Positions 19,898 through 31,838 of a stretch of DNA of 64,000 nucleotides are shown here, piece by piece. Made by a program: the position numbers and the translations under genes. Source of the stretch: Ziziphus jujuba (lineage: Eukaryota; Streptophyta; Magnoliopsida; Rosales; Rhamnaceae); NCBI RefSeq assembly GCF_031755915.1, contig NC_083384.1:637501-701500 (forward strand). The letters run 5' to 3'. The notes beneath the pieces are model-generated. The model made no database searches, was not told the DNA's origin, and worked only from the letters and a program-made list of their open reading frames with translations. How positions within the stretch are numbered: position 1 is the stretch's first letter; every line of letters begins with the position of its first letter.

Positions 19898-21042
19898 TGA
19901 TACGAACCTAGGACGACCTGCTCCTAAACCCGTATTATATTAGCCCGGATCTTCATTAAGTTCAGGTTCTAATGGAATTGACCTCAACCCCTAACCAACT
20001 TGTGGTTAGAAACCTTGGTATAATGTAGACGCCACAATAGGGGATGGAAAACCTATTGATAAGTCAAGCTAAAACAACCAATTCTCTAATGGTGTTTTAG
20101 GTGTTCTCAAAGAACAAAGAGATAATTAATCTCACAAGTATTTTCTTTATCAAATCAAAGTTGTATTATTATTGAAAAATAAGCCTTTAAATAGGCTTGA
20201 AAGAAACAAAACAAACCCTAAAAAATTAATTCAAAACCGGACTCCTATAGGAATTAGGAAACTTGACCGAATTCTAATATGTCCTAAACTAAGTTTCCTA
20301 AACTAAAATTGATTAATTAATTCCTTTATTTTGAATTAGGAATTAATTAATTTACAATGAAAATAATAAAATAATAAATTTCCTAAACTTATTTGTCCAG
20401 AAAATAAATAAATAAAAACTAAAAAGTAATGGTAGTTTCCTAAAACAAAAAGTAGAATAAAATTAGGAAACTATAATACTAGCTTTTTGACTAATGTGAC
20501 TTTGACCAATCTTTGACCTCTTTGAGCTTCAAATCAGCTTCTAGATGCTTGTTAGGATGCCAAATAAGCTGAATATGAAGTCCTACACGTTGCCCATGCT
20601 TGGAAAAATAAGAAAAGGCTAATACAGTAAAATACAGTAAAGCCAGCAAGCAATACAGCAAATTCGGCCAAATTCTTGATGCTATCCGTACAAGCCCTTT
20701 TTGATTGCATTTGAGGCTGCTTTAACTTGATTCCATGACCTCTTAGGCATATGTATTGAACCCATAAAGCATTGGAACCATTTCATACTTCCCGGACTCT
20801 AAAAATGTACCAAAACCGTCACCCGAGTTCGTATCAGCTTCCACCACTTGGATGCTTCGAATAGGCTTTGTATCTTCAAGTATGGACAATCTCTGCTGAG
20901 ATTGATTACCCTCTGTATAAATACTCCCAGGTTGCCCTTAAATCTCTTAATTTGAGCTCTTGTGATTGGCCTAGTCTTCATCCGTGTCGAGTCAGCACCC
21001 CAACGGGTTATCGGTGGAGCGGGCTCGGGCGGAATCACATCA
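19898..21042 (-). repeat. G2 5' LTR
   Basis: It is 1145 bp, equal to its partner, and ends at the TSD GATTA. By eye the two LTRs differ at only a handful of positions. Confidence 0.93.
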
Positions 21043-22820
21043 GATTATTATATTGAGATGCTTATGATGAGGTTAAACATGAGTGAGGATAGAGAAGCAA
21101 CCCTGGAAAGATTCCTTGGTGGCTTGAATTGTGAGATAGCCAATCAACTATAATTGCAACAACATGTGGAATTGGAGGAGATGTTGCATGTAACTATTAA
21201 ATTGGAGCATCCATTCAACAGGAGGGGTATAGGCTCCTGGTTTGGAGGTGTTTCCAACAGTAGAAGTTCAAATCCAAGTGATTGAAGAAGTAATCCCGTC
21301 TATGATTCAAAGCCAATACCGAAACTAGGTGAAGAAAGTTCAAATTAGCTAAAAAAGATTCCAGAGCCGAATCTGTTCAAGCACCAAATATTGAGGTAAA
21401 ATCTGATCCTAAACCTTTAAGAACTAGAGAAATTATTTGTTTTAAGTGACAGGGACGAGGATACATTGCTAGTTAATGCTCGAATAGGAGGATCATGGCT
21501 GAAAGGTAATGGTGAACTAGAATTCGAGGGTGAAGAAAGTGATGCTGAAATCAAAATTGATGGATCTGAAACTCTCAAGGCATCTAGGGCCGATTTGAGT
21601 TTAGTAGCAAGGAGGGTTCTAACTGTGTACAAAAATGAGGACCAAATTCAAGGAGAGAACATCTTCCACACCCGATGTGAAATCAAAGGTAAGATTTGTA
21701 GTATGATTATTGATACTGGAAGTTGTACAAATGCAATTAGTAACATTGTGGTTGATAAATTAGGCATAACAACTATTAAACATTCCAAACCATATAAAGT
21801 ACAATGGCTTAATGATAATGGTGAGATGCAAGTAAATAAACAAGGCAAAGTAAAATTCAGCATAGATAAATATGTGAATGTTGTTGTGTGTGATGTTGTG
21901 CCTATGCATGCCAGACATATTCTATTAGGTAGACCATGGCAACTTGATAAAGATGCTAATCATTATGGTCGAGATAATTGTAATGTTTTTAGATTTAAAG
22001 GTAAAAAGGTCAAGCTAGAGCCATTAACTCCCAAGGAATTATATAGAGACCAATTACAAATACAACAAAGGAGGGAGGCCGAAAAACTCAAGGAGAAGGC
22101 TAGTATGGCACCAACGGCTTCACCAACCATCCAAGAAGGTAAGTATGAGCTTGCTATTCAAAGTAAGTCTTCTAAGACTCGAATTGAGTGGACAAATCAT
22201 GAGAAAGCTGAATGTGGGGTGAGAAAAATGGAGAAACCTCAGAGTGAGAAATTTGGTGCAAAAGCCGAGAGTGATGTAAAACCGATTGAATCCGTGAGTG
22301 GGAAGGAAAAAGAGAAAAAAGAAAAGAAGAAAAATATTTTTTATCTAAGCTTGGGTGAGGTTAAAAAAGCATTTTTTAGTGATAAACATTTGCTGGTTAT
22401 GATTTATAAAGATGCTTATTTAAATATGCTTTTGTTGTATAGAACTTTATCTGCATTGTTGAGAGCTTTACTTTGTGGAAATTTGAAAATTTGGAAGAGA
22501 TTATTTGCTAACTTTAAAAAGTGTAATTTTAGCCATAATGAGCATGTATTTCTAGATTTTGTTGTCATAGTATTTGACCCAGGAGATTTGGTTTGGTTGT
22601 ACTTATGAAAGGAGAAGTTTCCAAAACAAAGAAAGTCAAAGCTTATGCCGCGTGTGGATGGACCTTTTCAAGTATTGGAACGGATTAACGAGAATGCCTA
22701 AAAACTTTATTTAATAGGTGAGTATAATGTTAGTGCCACATTTAATGTTACTGATTTATCTCCTTTTGCTGCAGATGATGATCTTGATTTGAGGACAAAT
22801 CCTTTTCAAGAGGAGAGGAA
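21043..22820 (+). pseudogene. GA gag-protease and remnant pol, right part
   Basis: It continues gag from 21048 (YYIEMLMMRLNMSED, FLGGLNCEIANQL then stop). The zinc knuckle is damaged (FK, stop, QGRGYIAS). The frame is open from about 21496 to 22608 and contains the protease with a canonical DTGSC (CTNAISNIVVDKLG), HILLGRPW, a single linker (AIQSKSSKTRIEWTN, KFGAKAESD, FYLSLGEVKKAF), the RT stub ([20 protein letters not shown]) and the integrase C-terminus (FDPGDLVWLYL, stop). After further breaks come [19 protein letters not shown] and NPFQEERND into the LTR. No FGDVFP segment is present. Confidence 0.85.
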
Positions 22821-23541
22821 TGATGAGAATCCGCCCGAGCCCGCACAACCGACAACCCGCTTGGGTGCTGACCCGATACAGATGAAGACCGGGCCAATCA
22901 CTAGGGTTCAAACTAAGAAGTTTAAGGACAACCTGGATGCTTTTATACAGGGAGTAATTAATTCTCAAAAGGGCTTGACAATACCTGAAGATGCAAGACC
23001 CGTTTCAAGCATCCAAGTGGTGGAACCCGATATGGACTCAGGTAGCTATTTTTATGCAAATTTGGACTCTAGGCAGCAAGGAATGGTTCCAACACTTCAT
23101 GAACTCAATGAATATCATTAAGAGGACATGGAATCCAGCCAAGGAAAAATCAAAAGCATCTAAAACGGACTTGCATGGACAGCATCTCAATTTGGCTAAA
23201 AACGTGCTGTGTAGTAGCTGACTTTCACTTTTCTTCTCGTTTGACTTATTCCAATCAAAGGGCAATGTGTGGGAATCATTATCAATCATATTTGGCATCC
23301 TACATGGCACATGGAAGCTGATTTGGAGCCAAACAAGCTAGAGACTGGCCAAAGCTACCTTAGTACTCAAACTAGTCAACTAGTTTCCTAATTTGATTTT
23401 TACTTTTTGTTTTAGGAAATTAGTCTTTTATTTGGTTTCTATTTATTTATTTGCTGGAAAAATCAACTTAGGAAAGTTATTATTTTATTATTTTCATTTT
23501 AAATTCATTAATTCCTAATTCAAAATATAGGAATTAGTTAA
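22821..23541 (+). repeat. GA 3' LTR, truncated after 721 bp
   Basis: It starts TGATGAGAATCCGCCCG after the polypurine tract AAGAGGAGAGGAA. The LTR-encoded frame runs about 100 codons to 23121 (KTGPITRVQTKKFKDNLD, LTIPEDARPVSSIQVVEP). The LTR stops at GGAATTAGTTAATC, where other copies continue for roughly 400 bp, and ycf1 copy 2 begins at once. Confidence 0.85.
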
Positions 23542-26500
23542 TCGTTCTTGGATAAATAAGATTCATAGTATCGTTCTTATTTTTAATTACCTAAAATTTG
23601 AACAGATAAAAATCCATTTGATAAAAAATAGTGAACAACAAAAATTTTATATTTCTTGAACTTAATCAATGAACTTACTGAAAAACCACCATAAAGTTTA
23701 AATTTTAAAGAGCTTTCTTTACTTCCTGAAGAAGAAAAAATAAAAATTGACTCAGAAGATAACAAAAAAAAATTATAAATTTCTATTTGATGCAGTTATA
23801 AGAGACCCTAACGATAAAAAAATTAGAAAAAAACCTATTAGACTAAAAGAAATCAGTAAAAAAGTTCCTCGATGGTCGTACAGATTAATTAATGATTTGG
23901 AACAACAGGAGGGAGAAAGCTCAGAGGGGGTGGCGACGGAGTATGAGATTCGTTCATGAAAATCCAAACATGTAGTTATTTTTACCGATAACCTACAACC
24001 TACTGATACTAATACCAAAGACACTAATAATCCGGATGAAATAGAGGAAGTGGCTTTGATACGTTATTCACAATAACCGAATTTTCATCGAGACATAGTA
24101 AAAGGTTCTATGTGTGCTCCAATACGTAAAACAGTTATTTGGAAGCTCCTTCAAGCAAATGTACATTCACCCCTTTTTTTCGATAGAATCGAAAGAGATG
24201 TTTGTTTTTTCTTTTGATATCTCTAACCCGATGAAAGTGTTTTTTAAAAATTGGATGTGGAAAAACACAGAATTAACAATTTCACATTATACGGAAATAA
24301 AAAGCCAAAAGGCACTGAGAAAAACAAAGAAAAAGACAAAATAGAAGAAGACAAACGAGGAGAAAAAGCATGTATAGAAATAGCAAAAGCATGGGATAAT
24401 ATTATATTTGCTCAAATACTAAGAGGTCTTGTGTTAGTAACCCAATCGATTTTTAGAAAAATATTATACGTATACTACTGTTTCAATTTCCCGAATGGTC
24501 TGAGGATTTAAAGGATTGGAATAGAGAAATGCATATTAAATATACTTATAATGGCATCCAATTATGAGACACAGAATTTTTGAAAAACTAGCTAATAGAT
24601 GGTATTCAGATAAAGACCCTATTTCCTTTTCATCTGAAACCTTGGCACAAATCTAAGCTACGAAAAACATATAACGATCTAATGAAAAAGAAGGATAAAA
24701 AAATATTTTATGTTTTTAACAGTTTGGGGAATGCAAACTAAACTGCCTTTTGGCTCTCCCCAAAATCACCTTTAAGTTTTTGAACCTATTTTTAAAGAAC
24801 TCAACAAAAAAATTAGAAAATGGAAAAAGCAGCATTTTCTAATTCTAAGAATTTTACAAGAAAAAACAAATTTTTTTCTAAATGTTCCAAAAGACATAAA
24901 AAGCCAGTTTAGTAAAACCATTGTATTTCTAAAAGAAATAGAAAAAGAACTCGAAAAAATAAACCCAATTCTATCATTTGGCTTAAGAGAACTAGAAATA
25001 TATCAATTAAGTGAAATTAAAAAAGAAAAAGATTCGATAAGAAATAATCAGCTATTTCATGAATCGTTTAGTCAAATTTGACCTATAGATTGCACAAATT
25101 CTTCATTAACAAAAAAAAAAATTAAATACAAAATTTGACTAATAGAACAAATACACTAATAAATCAAATATAAAAAAAAAAGAACAAAAAATAATTTATA
25201 ATACAAAATATAAGTTCTAACAAAAACAAAATTAGTTATGATGATAAAAGATTAGAATCGCCAAAAAATATTGGGCAGGTATTAAAAAGAAGAAATGCTC
25301 GACTAATCCGTAAATCACAGTATTTTATAAATTATTTTTAATTAAAAAGATATACATAGATATCTTTTTAGGTATCAATGATATTCGGGATATTAATGCA
25401 CAATTTTTTCAAGAATCAACAAAAAAAAATTCTTAATAAATATATTTACAATGATAAAGATATTTCTAATTCTAATAATGAAACAAATCAAAAAATAATT
25501 TATAGAAAAAATAAAAGTCTAATTCACTTTATTTTGACTATAAAAAAGACCCTTTCTACTATTAGTAATAAAAGGGCACAAACTTTTTATTTATTTATCT
25601 TATGTGTCACAAGCATATGTATTTTGCAAATTATCACAATCCTTAGCTCTTAACTTATACTTATATAAGTTAACATCCGTTTTTCAATCTAATGGAACAG
25701 CCTTTTTTCTTAAGAATGAAATAAAGAATTATTTTGGTGGAACATAGAAACTATTTCATTCCAAATTAAGACATAATTCTCTTTGAAATTCGGGAATGAA
25801 TCGATGGAAAATTTGGTCAAAAGGTCATGATCAATATGATTTATCTCTGATTAAATGGTCTAGCTTAGTACCACAAAAGTGGATAAATAGAGTCAATCAA
25901 CACTCTATGGGTCAAACTAACCATTTAAAGAAATGCGATTTGTATGAAAATGAAAATAACCAATTAATTCACTACGAAAAACAAAAAACTTTTGAAGCCG
26001 CCTCATTACAAAAGGAAACAGAGAATTTTAAAAAACACTATAAATATCATCTTTTAGCATATAAATTTGTATCATCTAAATCTATTAATTAGGAAGATCA
26101 GAAGAACTCATCTATTTATGGATTACCATTACAAGTAAATAATAACCAATAATTTTGTTATAATTACAGTACACATAAATGAAAATATTTTAATGTGCTA
26201 GGAGATATCCTTATCAATAATTATCTAGTCGAAGATGATATTATAGATATGGAGAAAAATCCGGATAGAAAATATTTTGATTGGATAATTCTCAATTTTT
26301 GTCATAGAAAGAAAGTCGATATTGAGGCCTGGATCAATATTGATACTGACACCACTAGTAATTAATATAGTAAGACTCGGGGGAATAATTATCAACTACT
26401 TGATAAAACCAATATGCAAGGTCTCTTGTATCTCATGGTTCCTCAAAATCAAGAACTAAACCAATCCAATATAAAGAAAAAAAAATCTTTTTGATTGGAT

Positions 26501-27618
26501 GGGAATGAATGAAGAAATACAAAGTTGTCCCCTATCAAATCTGGATCGTTGGTTTTTCCCAGAATTTTTGATACTTTATAACACGTATAAGACTAAACCA
26601 TGGGCCATTCCAATCAAATTAATTCTTTTTGATTTGAATTTAAATGAGAATGCTAGTGAAAATAAAAGCATCATCGAAAAGAAAAAAAGAAATAAATCAA
26701 TATTTTTGAATGAAAAAAAAAATCTCTTGAATCATAAAACCGAAATCAACGAAAAAAAGAATTTGTAAGCCAAGCAGATTTTGAATCATCTCTCTCAAAG
26801 CAAGACAAAGATATTGAAGAAGATTTTGTGGGATCAGACATGAATAAAGATAGAAATAGAAAACAATACAGAAGCGGGGTTTCATTTCTTTCGAAAAAGG
26901 TATTTGCATTTTCAATTGACATGGGATGGTGTTTTAAATGAAAAAAATGATCAATAACATCAAAGTATATTGCCTCTTGCTTAGACTGATAAATCCAAGA
27001 GAAATTTTTATATCCTCTATTCAAAGGGGCGAATTCAGCCTAGAAATTCTACTGATTCAGAAAGATTTAACTCTTATAAAATTAACGGAAAAGGGAATAT
27101 TGATTATCGACCCAATCCGTCTGTCTATAAAAAATGAAGGACAATTTATTATATATCAAGTCGTAGGTATTTCATTAGTTCATAACCGTAAGCATGAAAT
27201 AAATCAAAAGTCCTTAACAAAAAGCACTGTTAATAACAAGAATTCTGCTGAATTGATTGCAAAATATCAAAAAATGACTGGAAATAAAGACAACAATCAT
27301 TATGATTTGTTTGTCCCTGAAAAAATTTTATCCCCTAGACTTCGTAGAGAATTGAGAATTCTAATTTCTTTTAATTCTAGGAATGGAAATGGTATGCCTC
27401 GAAATGCAGCATTTTGTAGTGGTAAGAAGGAAAACAGTCAAGTTTTGGATAAAAGCAAAAGAGATACAACTAAACTAATTAAATTAAAATTCTTTCTTTG
27501 GCCTAATTATTGATTGAAAGATTTAGCTTGTATGAATCGATATTGGTTTGATACCCATAATGGCAGTCATTTAAGTCTGGTAAAGATACATACGTATCGG
27601 CGATTCAAAATTCGTTAG
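23542..27618 (+). pseudogene. ycf1: ycf1 copy 2, 3' two thirds (NUPT)
   Basis: This is a second copy of the ycf1 region of copy 1, uninterrupted by elements. Clear pieces are [100 protein letters not shown] and the C-terminal [13 protein letters not shown] ending at TAG 27616-27618. It has fewer breaks than copy 1 but still many. Stops at 26150-26152 (TAA) and 26180-26182 (TGA) match those of copy 1 in position and spacing. Confidence 0.93.
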
Positions 27619-27991
27619 GTAATGGCAGATTTGTTTTTCCTATATTTTCGGTAGTATGATCTATGAAAACAAAGAAATGCACACATGCATTGGCTTACAT
27701 TTCATTCTGATACATGATTCATTGACATATCAATTAGATCTATAAATTATCACCAAAATCTTTTTTTTTCTATTTTAGGTCTAAATGTTTATCTTTTGTG
27801 AGTGCCGAAAAGATGATTTTGGTATACCTATTTGAATATAATTTTATTTGATCAAATTTGGAATTATTAACAAAATTAAGATTATTCTATTGTGTATACT
27901 AAATTAAAATGAATGGCATTATTATTGATCAATAAAACCACCTAACACTAAAAAAAGGGTAGGAACAAAGTGGGGGGGTAGATTTCATTTT

Positions 27992-28276
27992 ATGGTAAAA
28001 AATTCATTCATCTCAGTTATTTCGCAAGAAGATAAAGTAGGATCTGTTGAATTTCAAATACACCGCCTCACAAATAGGTTACGAAAACTTTCATCACATT
28101 TAGAATTGCACATAAAAGACTATTTATCTCAAAGAGGCCTATGTCAAATATTAGGAAAACGCCAACGGCTGCTGTCTTATTTGTCAAAGAAAAATAGAAT
28201 ATGTTATAAAGAATTAATTAATCAGTTTCAAAAAGCAAAAATAGAATATTCGGGAATAAAAAACTTGCTAATTTGA
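27992..28276 (+). CDS. rps15: rps15 copy 2, open frame intact but in nuclear plastid DNA
   Basis: It is 94 codons from ATG 27992, close to the normal plastid S15 length of about 90, running [18 protein letters not shown] to YSGIKNLLI. The full set of helices of the S15 family is present ([26 protein letters not shown]). It is the only plastid protein gene in the window with an unbroken frame. No nuclear promoter or transit peptide is visible and its neighbours are dead, so expression is unlikely. The intact state is explained by its short length. Confidence 0.75.
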   Translation: MVKNSFISVISQEDKVGSVEFQIHRLTNRLRKLSSHLELHIKDYLSQRGLCQILGKRQRLLSYLSKKNRICYKELINQFQKAKIEYSGIKNLLI

Positions 28277-28385
28277 AAATGCAGTTTATTTTGAATTATT
28301 TGATTTACTAGATCTTGAATTTGAATTTTAATGAACTAATTTTAGTTTTTAGCAATTCATGAAAGACTGAATTGAGGAAAAACCT

Positions 28386-29030
28386 ATGAATATACCAGCT
28401 ACAAGAAACGACCTCATGGTAGTAAATATGGGTCCCCACCACCTATCAATGCATGGTGTTCTTTAACTCATTCTTACTCTAGATGGTGAAGATGTTATTG
28501 ACTGTGAACCAATATTGGGCTATTTAGACCGCGGGATGGAAAAAATTGTGAAAATCCAAACAATTATACAATATCTACCTTATGTAATGCGTTGGGATTA
28601 TTTAGCTATATGTTCACAGAAGCAATAACCGTAAATGGTCTGGAGCAGTTGGGAAATATTCAAATGCCTAAAAAAGCCAGCTATATCAGAGTAATTATGT
28701 TGGAGTTGAGTCATATAGCTTCTCATCTACTATGGCTCGGCCCTTTCATGGTAGATATTGGTGCACAAACACCTTTCTTCTATATTTTCTGAGAAAGAGA
28801 ATTAATATATGATCTATTCGAGGAGTAGCTGCTGATCTACCTCATGGCTGGATAGATAAATGTTTGGATTTTTGCGATTATATTTTAACAGGAATCGCTG
28901 AATATCAAAAATTAATTGCTCAAAATTTGATTTTTTTAGAATGAGTTGAAGGAGTAGGCATTATTGGTACAGAGGAAGTAATAAATTGGGCTTAGCAGGA
29001 CCAATGCTGCGGGCTTCCGGAATACATTGG
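28386..29030 (+). pseudogene. ndhH: ndhH copy 2, 5' part up to the G4 insertion
   Basis: ATG 28386 opens [20 protein letters not shown] stop (TAA) follows MHGVL, and there is a frameshift near WDYL. The shared TGA after FYIF (28791-28793) is followed by a deletion of about 44 bp, present in copy 1 as GCTGCCACTGG..., which removes the AATG/HNYF region. It continues VEGVGIIGTEE to LRASGIHW and is cut at the duplicated ATTGG (29026-29030 / 35598-35602) by G4. Confidence 0.92.
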
Positions 29031-30206
29031 TGATACGAACCTAGGACGACCTGCTCCTAAACCCGTATTATATTAGCCCGGTTCTTTAATTAAGTTCAAG
29101 TTCTAATGGAATGGACCTCAACCCCTAACTAACCTATGGTTAGAAACCTTGGTATAATGTAGACGCCACAATAGGGGATGGAAAACCTATTGATAAGTCA
29201 AGCTAAAATAACCAATTCTCTAATGGTGTTTTAGGTGTTCTCAACGAACAAATAGATAATTAATCTCACAAGTATTTTCTCAATCAAATCAAAGTTTTCA
29301 AAGTTATATTATTAATGAAAAATAAGCCTTTAAATAGGCTTTGAAAGAAACAAACTAAACCCTAAAAACCCTAGGAAAAACCGGCCACACAATGAAGAAG
29401 TCTACCTTGGCCGAAACTTTCCTTTTCCTAATCTAATTTGGATTAATTAATTCCTTTATTTTGAATTAGGAATTAATTAATTTACAATGAAAATAATAAA
29501 ATAATAACTTTCCCAATCTTATTTGTCCAGAAAATAAATAAATAGAAACTAAAAATAAATTAGAATAAATAAATTATTTTTTTTTTGCCTATTGGTAGTT
29601 TCCTAAAACAAAAAGTAGAATAAAATTAGGGAACTAAAACACTAGCTTTTTTGACTAAATTGACTTTGACCAATCTTTGACCAAAGTGAGCTCCAAATCA
29701 GCTTCAATATGCTTTGTAGGATGCCAAATAAGCTTATTGTGAAGTTCCTCACGTTGCCCTTGCTTGGAAGTATGAGAAAAGGCTAATACAGTAAAATACA
29801 GTAAAGCCAGCAAGGAATACAGCAAATCCGGCCTTTCCTTCTCCTTGTGCGCAAACCACCTCGTTGGTCGGCTTTGAAGTTGCTTTGGCTGGTTTCTATG
29901 ACTCATCCTCCATATGAATTGAACCCATAAATATGGGGTTCCAAATCATACAACCCGGCCTCCTTATTATCACCAAAAACGTCACCCGACCCTGTTTTGG
30001 CTTCTATTGCTTGTATGAGTAAAACAGGCCTTTGTTCTTTAGATGTGGCCAACCCCTCTTGACTATGACTTATTCCTTGTATGAAGACAGCAAGATTGTC
30101 CTTGAACTTCTTGGCTTGGGCCCTAGTGATCGGTCCCACCTTCATTTGTAATGGGTCAACACCCCAGCGGGTTGTCGGTCGAGCAGTCTCGGGTGGATTC
30201 GCATCA
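29031..30206 (-). repeat. G4 3' LTR
   Basis: It is 1176 bp, TGATACGAACC to GATTCGCATCA on the plus strand, followed by the complemented polypurine tract TTCCCCTCCTCTTA. It contains the LTR-encoded tail frame 29903-30145 ([18 protein letters not shown]) and a private AT-rich insertion of about 35 bp relative to its partner. Confidence 0.92.
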
Positions 30207-31838
30207 TTCCCCTCCTCTTAAAAAGGATTTGTCCTCAAATCGAAGTCATCACCTGCAGCAAAAGGAGACAAATCAGCAACATTTAAGGTAGCACTAACAT
30301 TATACTCACCTGGTAGATCAAGTTTGTAGGCATTGTCGTTTATCCTCTCCAAAACTTGGAAAGGTCCATCACCCCTCGGCATGAGTTTTGATTTCCTTTG
30401 TTCGGGAAATCTTTCCTTTCGTAAGTGCAACCAAATCAATTCTCCTGGGTCAAACACTATTACAAAAAAAATCTAGAAATACATGCTCATCTTTGCAAAA
30501 ATCACATTTTTCAATGTTAGCAAACAATCTTTCCTTTCTAAGAACTTGCAAAACTTGCCTAAGTTGATCCACATGGTCATCCAAATTTCGACTATATATT
30601 AGAATGTCATCAAAATAAACAACCACAAATTTACCAATAAATGGATGCATTACATGATTCATAAGCCTCATGAAAGTACTAGGTGCATTGGATAATCCAA
30701 AAGGCATAACTAACCATTCATAGAGCCCATATTTAGTTTTAAATGTGGTTTTCCATTCATCACCTTCTTTCATTCTAATTTGATGATAACCACTCCTAAG
30801 ATCAATTTTAGTAAACATGCAAGCACCATGCAACTCATCAAGCATATCACCTAACCTAGGAATGGGATGTTTATATTTAATGGTGATGTTATTTCTAGCC
30901 CTACAATCATCCAACAAAACAGGTACAGCACATAGACCTAAACTCTCACGAATATAACCTTTGTCATGTAAATCACTTACCTGTTTTTGCAGCTCCTTTG
31001 TTTCCTTGGGATTGCTCCTATAATCTGGTCTATTTGGTATGGCAGCCCCTAGAACAAAGTCAATTTGATGTTCTATCCCTCGAATAGGTGGTAGTCCACT
31101 TGGAATCTCACTTGGGAAGACATCTCCAAATTCCTTCAAAAGAGAAATCATTGAACTTGGCAATTCAAGTTCTCCAAAGTTAGTTTGATCATTAAAATAA
31201 TTTTCTTTGTAAAGCATGACCAGCAAAGGTTTCTTACACTCAATAACCTTATTAATATCCCCTAAACTCAAATAAAAATTATGGTTTTTCCTCTCTTTTC
31301 TTTCTTTTCTTTTTCTTTCCTCGGTTTGGCTCTCATTGGCGGAAATTTCCAGTTTTTTTGTGCTCTCGGGTTTGCTCTCTTTTCTCACCCCTCTCTCGGC
31401 TTTTTCTTGGTCTTTCCACTCAATATGAACCTTAGAAACCTTACCTTGGTCAGCAACCTCAATCTTACATTCTTGGAAGGATGGTGAAGCCGTTGGTGCC
31501 ATACTTGCTTTTTCCTTTAGTTTTTCGGCTTCTCTCCTTTGTTGCATTTGTAATTGGTCTTTGTAAACCTCTTTAGGAGATAATGGTTCCAGCTTGACCT
31601 TCTTCCCTTTCAACCTGAAAATAATACTATTTTCTCGACCAAAATGAGTAGCATCTTTATCAAATTGCCATGGTCTACCTAATAGTATATGTCCAGCAAT
31701 CATAGGCACAATATCACATAAAACTACATCCTCATATCTACCTATATTAAATTTTACTTTGGCTTGTTTGTTTACTTTCATCTCACCACTATCATTAAGC
31801 CATTATAATCTATAAGGTTCTGGATGTTTAATTGTTTT
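30207..31838 (-). pseudogene. G4 protease end, RT and integrase C-terminus remnant
   Basis: Minus-strand continuation after the gag stop. A TAA replaces a Gln codon near 31804, and then the frame is open from about 31781: HILLGRPW, linker, [18 protein letters not shown] and [10 protein letters not shown]. The RT follows with [57 protein letters not shown] and the catalytic YFDDILIYS (about 30600). RT is damaged: near 30910 about 13 residues (the KKDGxWRMC segment) are missing between AVPVLL and DDCRA. After EHVFLDF it passes straight to [17 protein letters not shown] in another frame. The RT resembles chromoviruses, perhaps CRM (inference). Confidence 0.85.

Larger units (their letters stand above)
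14705..21042 (-). mobile_element. G2: gypsy-type element nested in GA, with one long intact ORF
   Basis: It is 6338 bp with a perfect TSD GATTA (14700-14704 / 21043-21047) in the gag of GA. Both LTRs are 1145 bp. On the minus strand the order is 5' LTR, primer site, A-rich leader, one uninterrupted frame of about 1005 codons, polypurine tract, 3' LTR. RT catalytic core, RNase H and integrase core are missing. It is the best preserved copy of the family in the window. Confidence 0.94.
14116..23541 (+). mobile_element. GA: gypsy-family fragment, truncated at both ends, hosting G2
   Basis: The sequence outside G2 (14116-14704 and 21043-23541) is one gypsy element in plus orientation. It starts in the middle of gag without a 5' LTR or leader and ends 721 bp into its 3' LTR. 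No TSD can be read; plastid DNA abuts both broken ends. It is more diverged than G1-G4 and full of stops. It carries the same RT-end/integrase C-terminus junction as the others, but lacks the FGDVFP pol start. It therefore represents a second deletion type of the family and resembles the source of the second linker module in G1-G3. Confidence 0.85.

Noticed and set aside
27992..28276. rps15 copy 2 as a functional gene transferred to the nucleus
   Set aside because: The frame is intact, but there is no transit peptide, promoter or intron, and it lies among dead plastid genes. Its short length explains survival of the frame.
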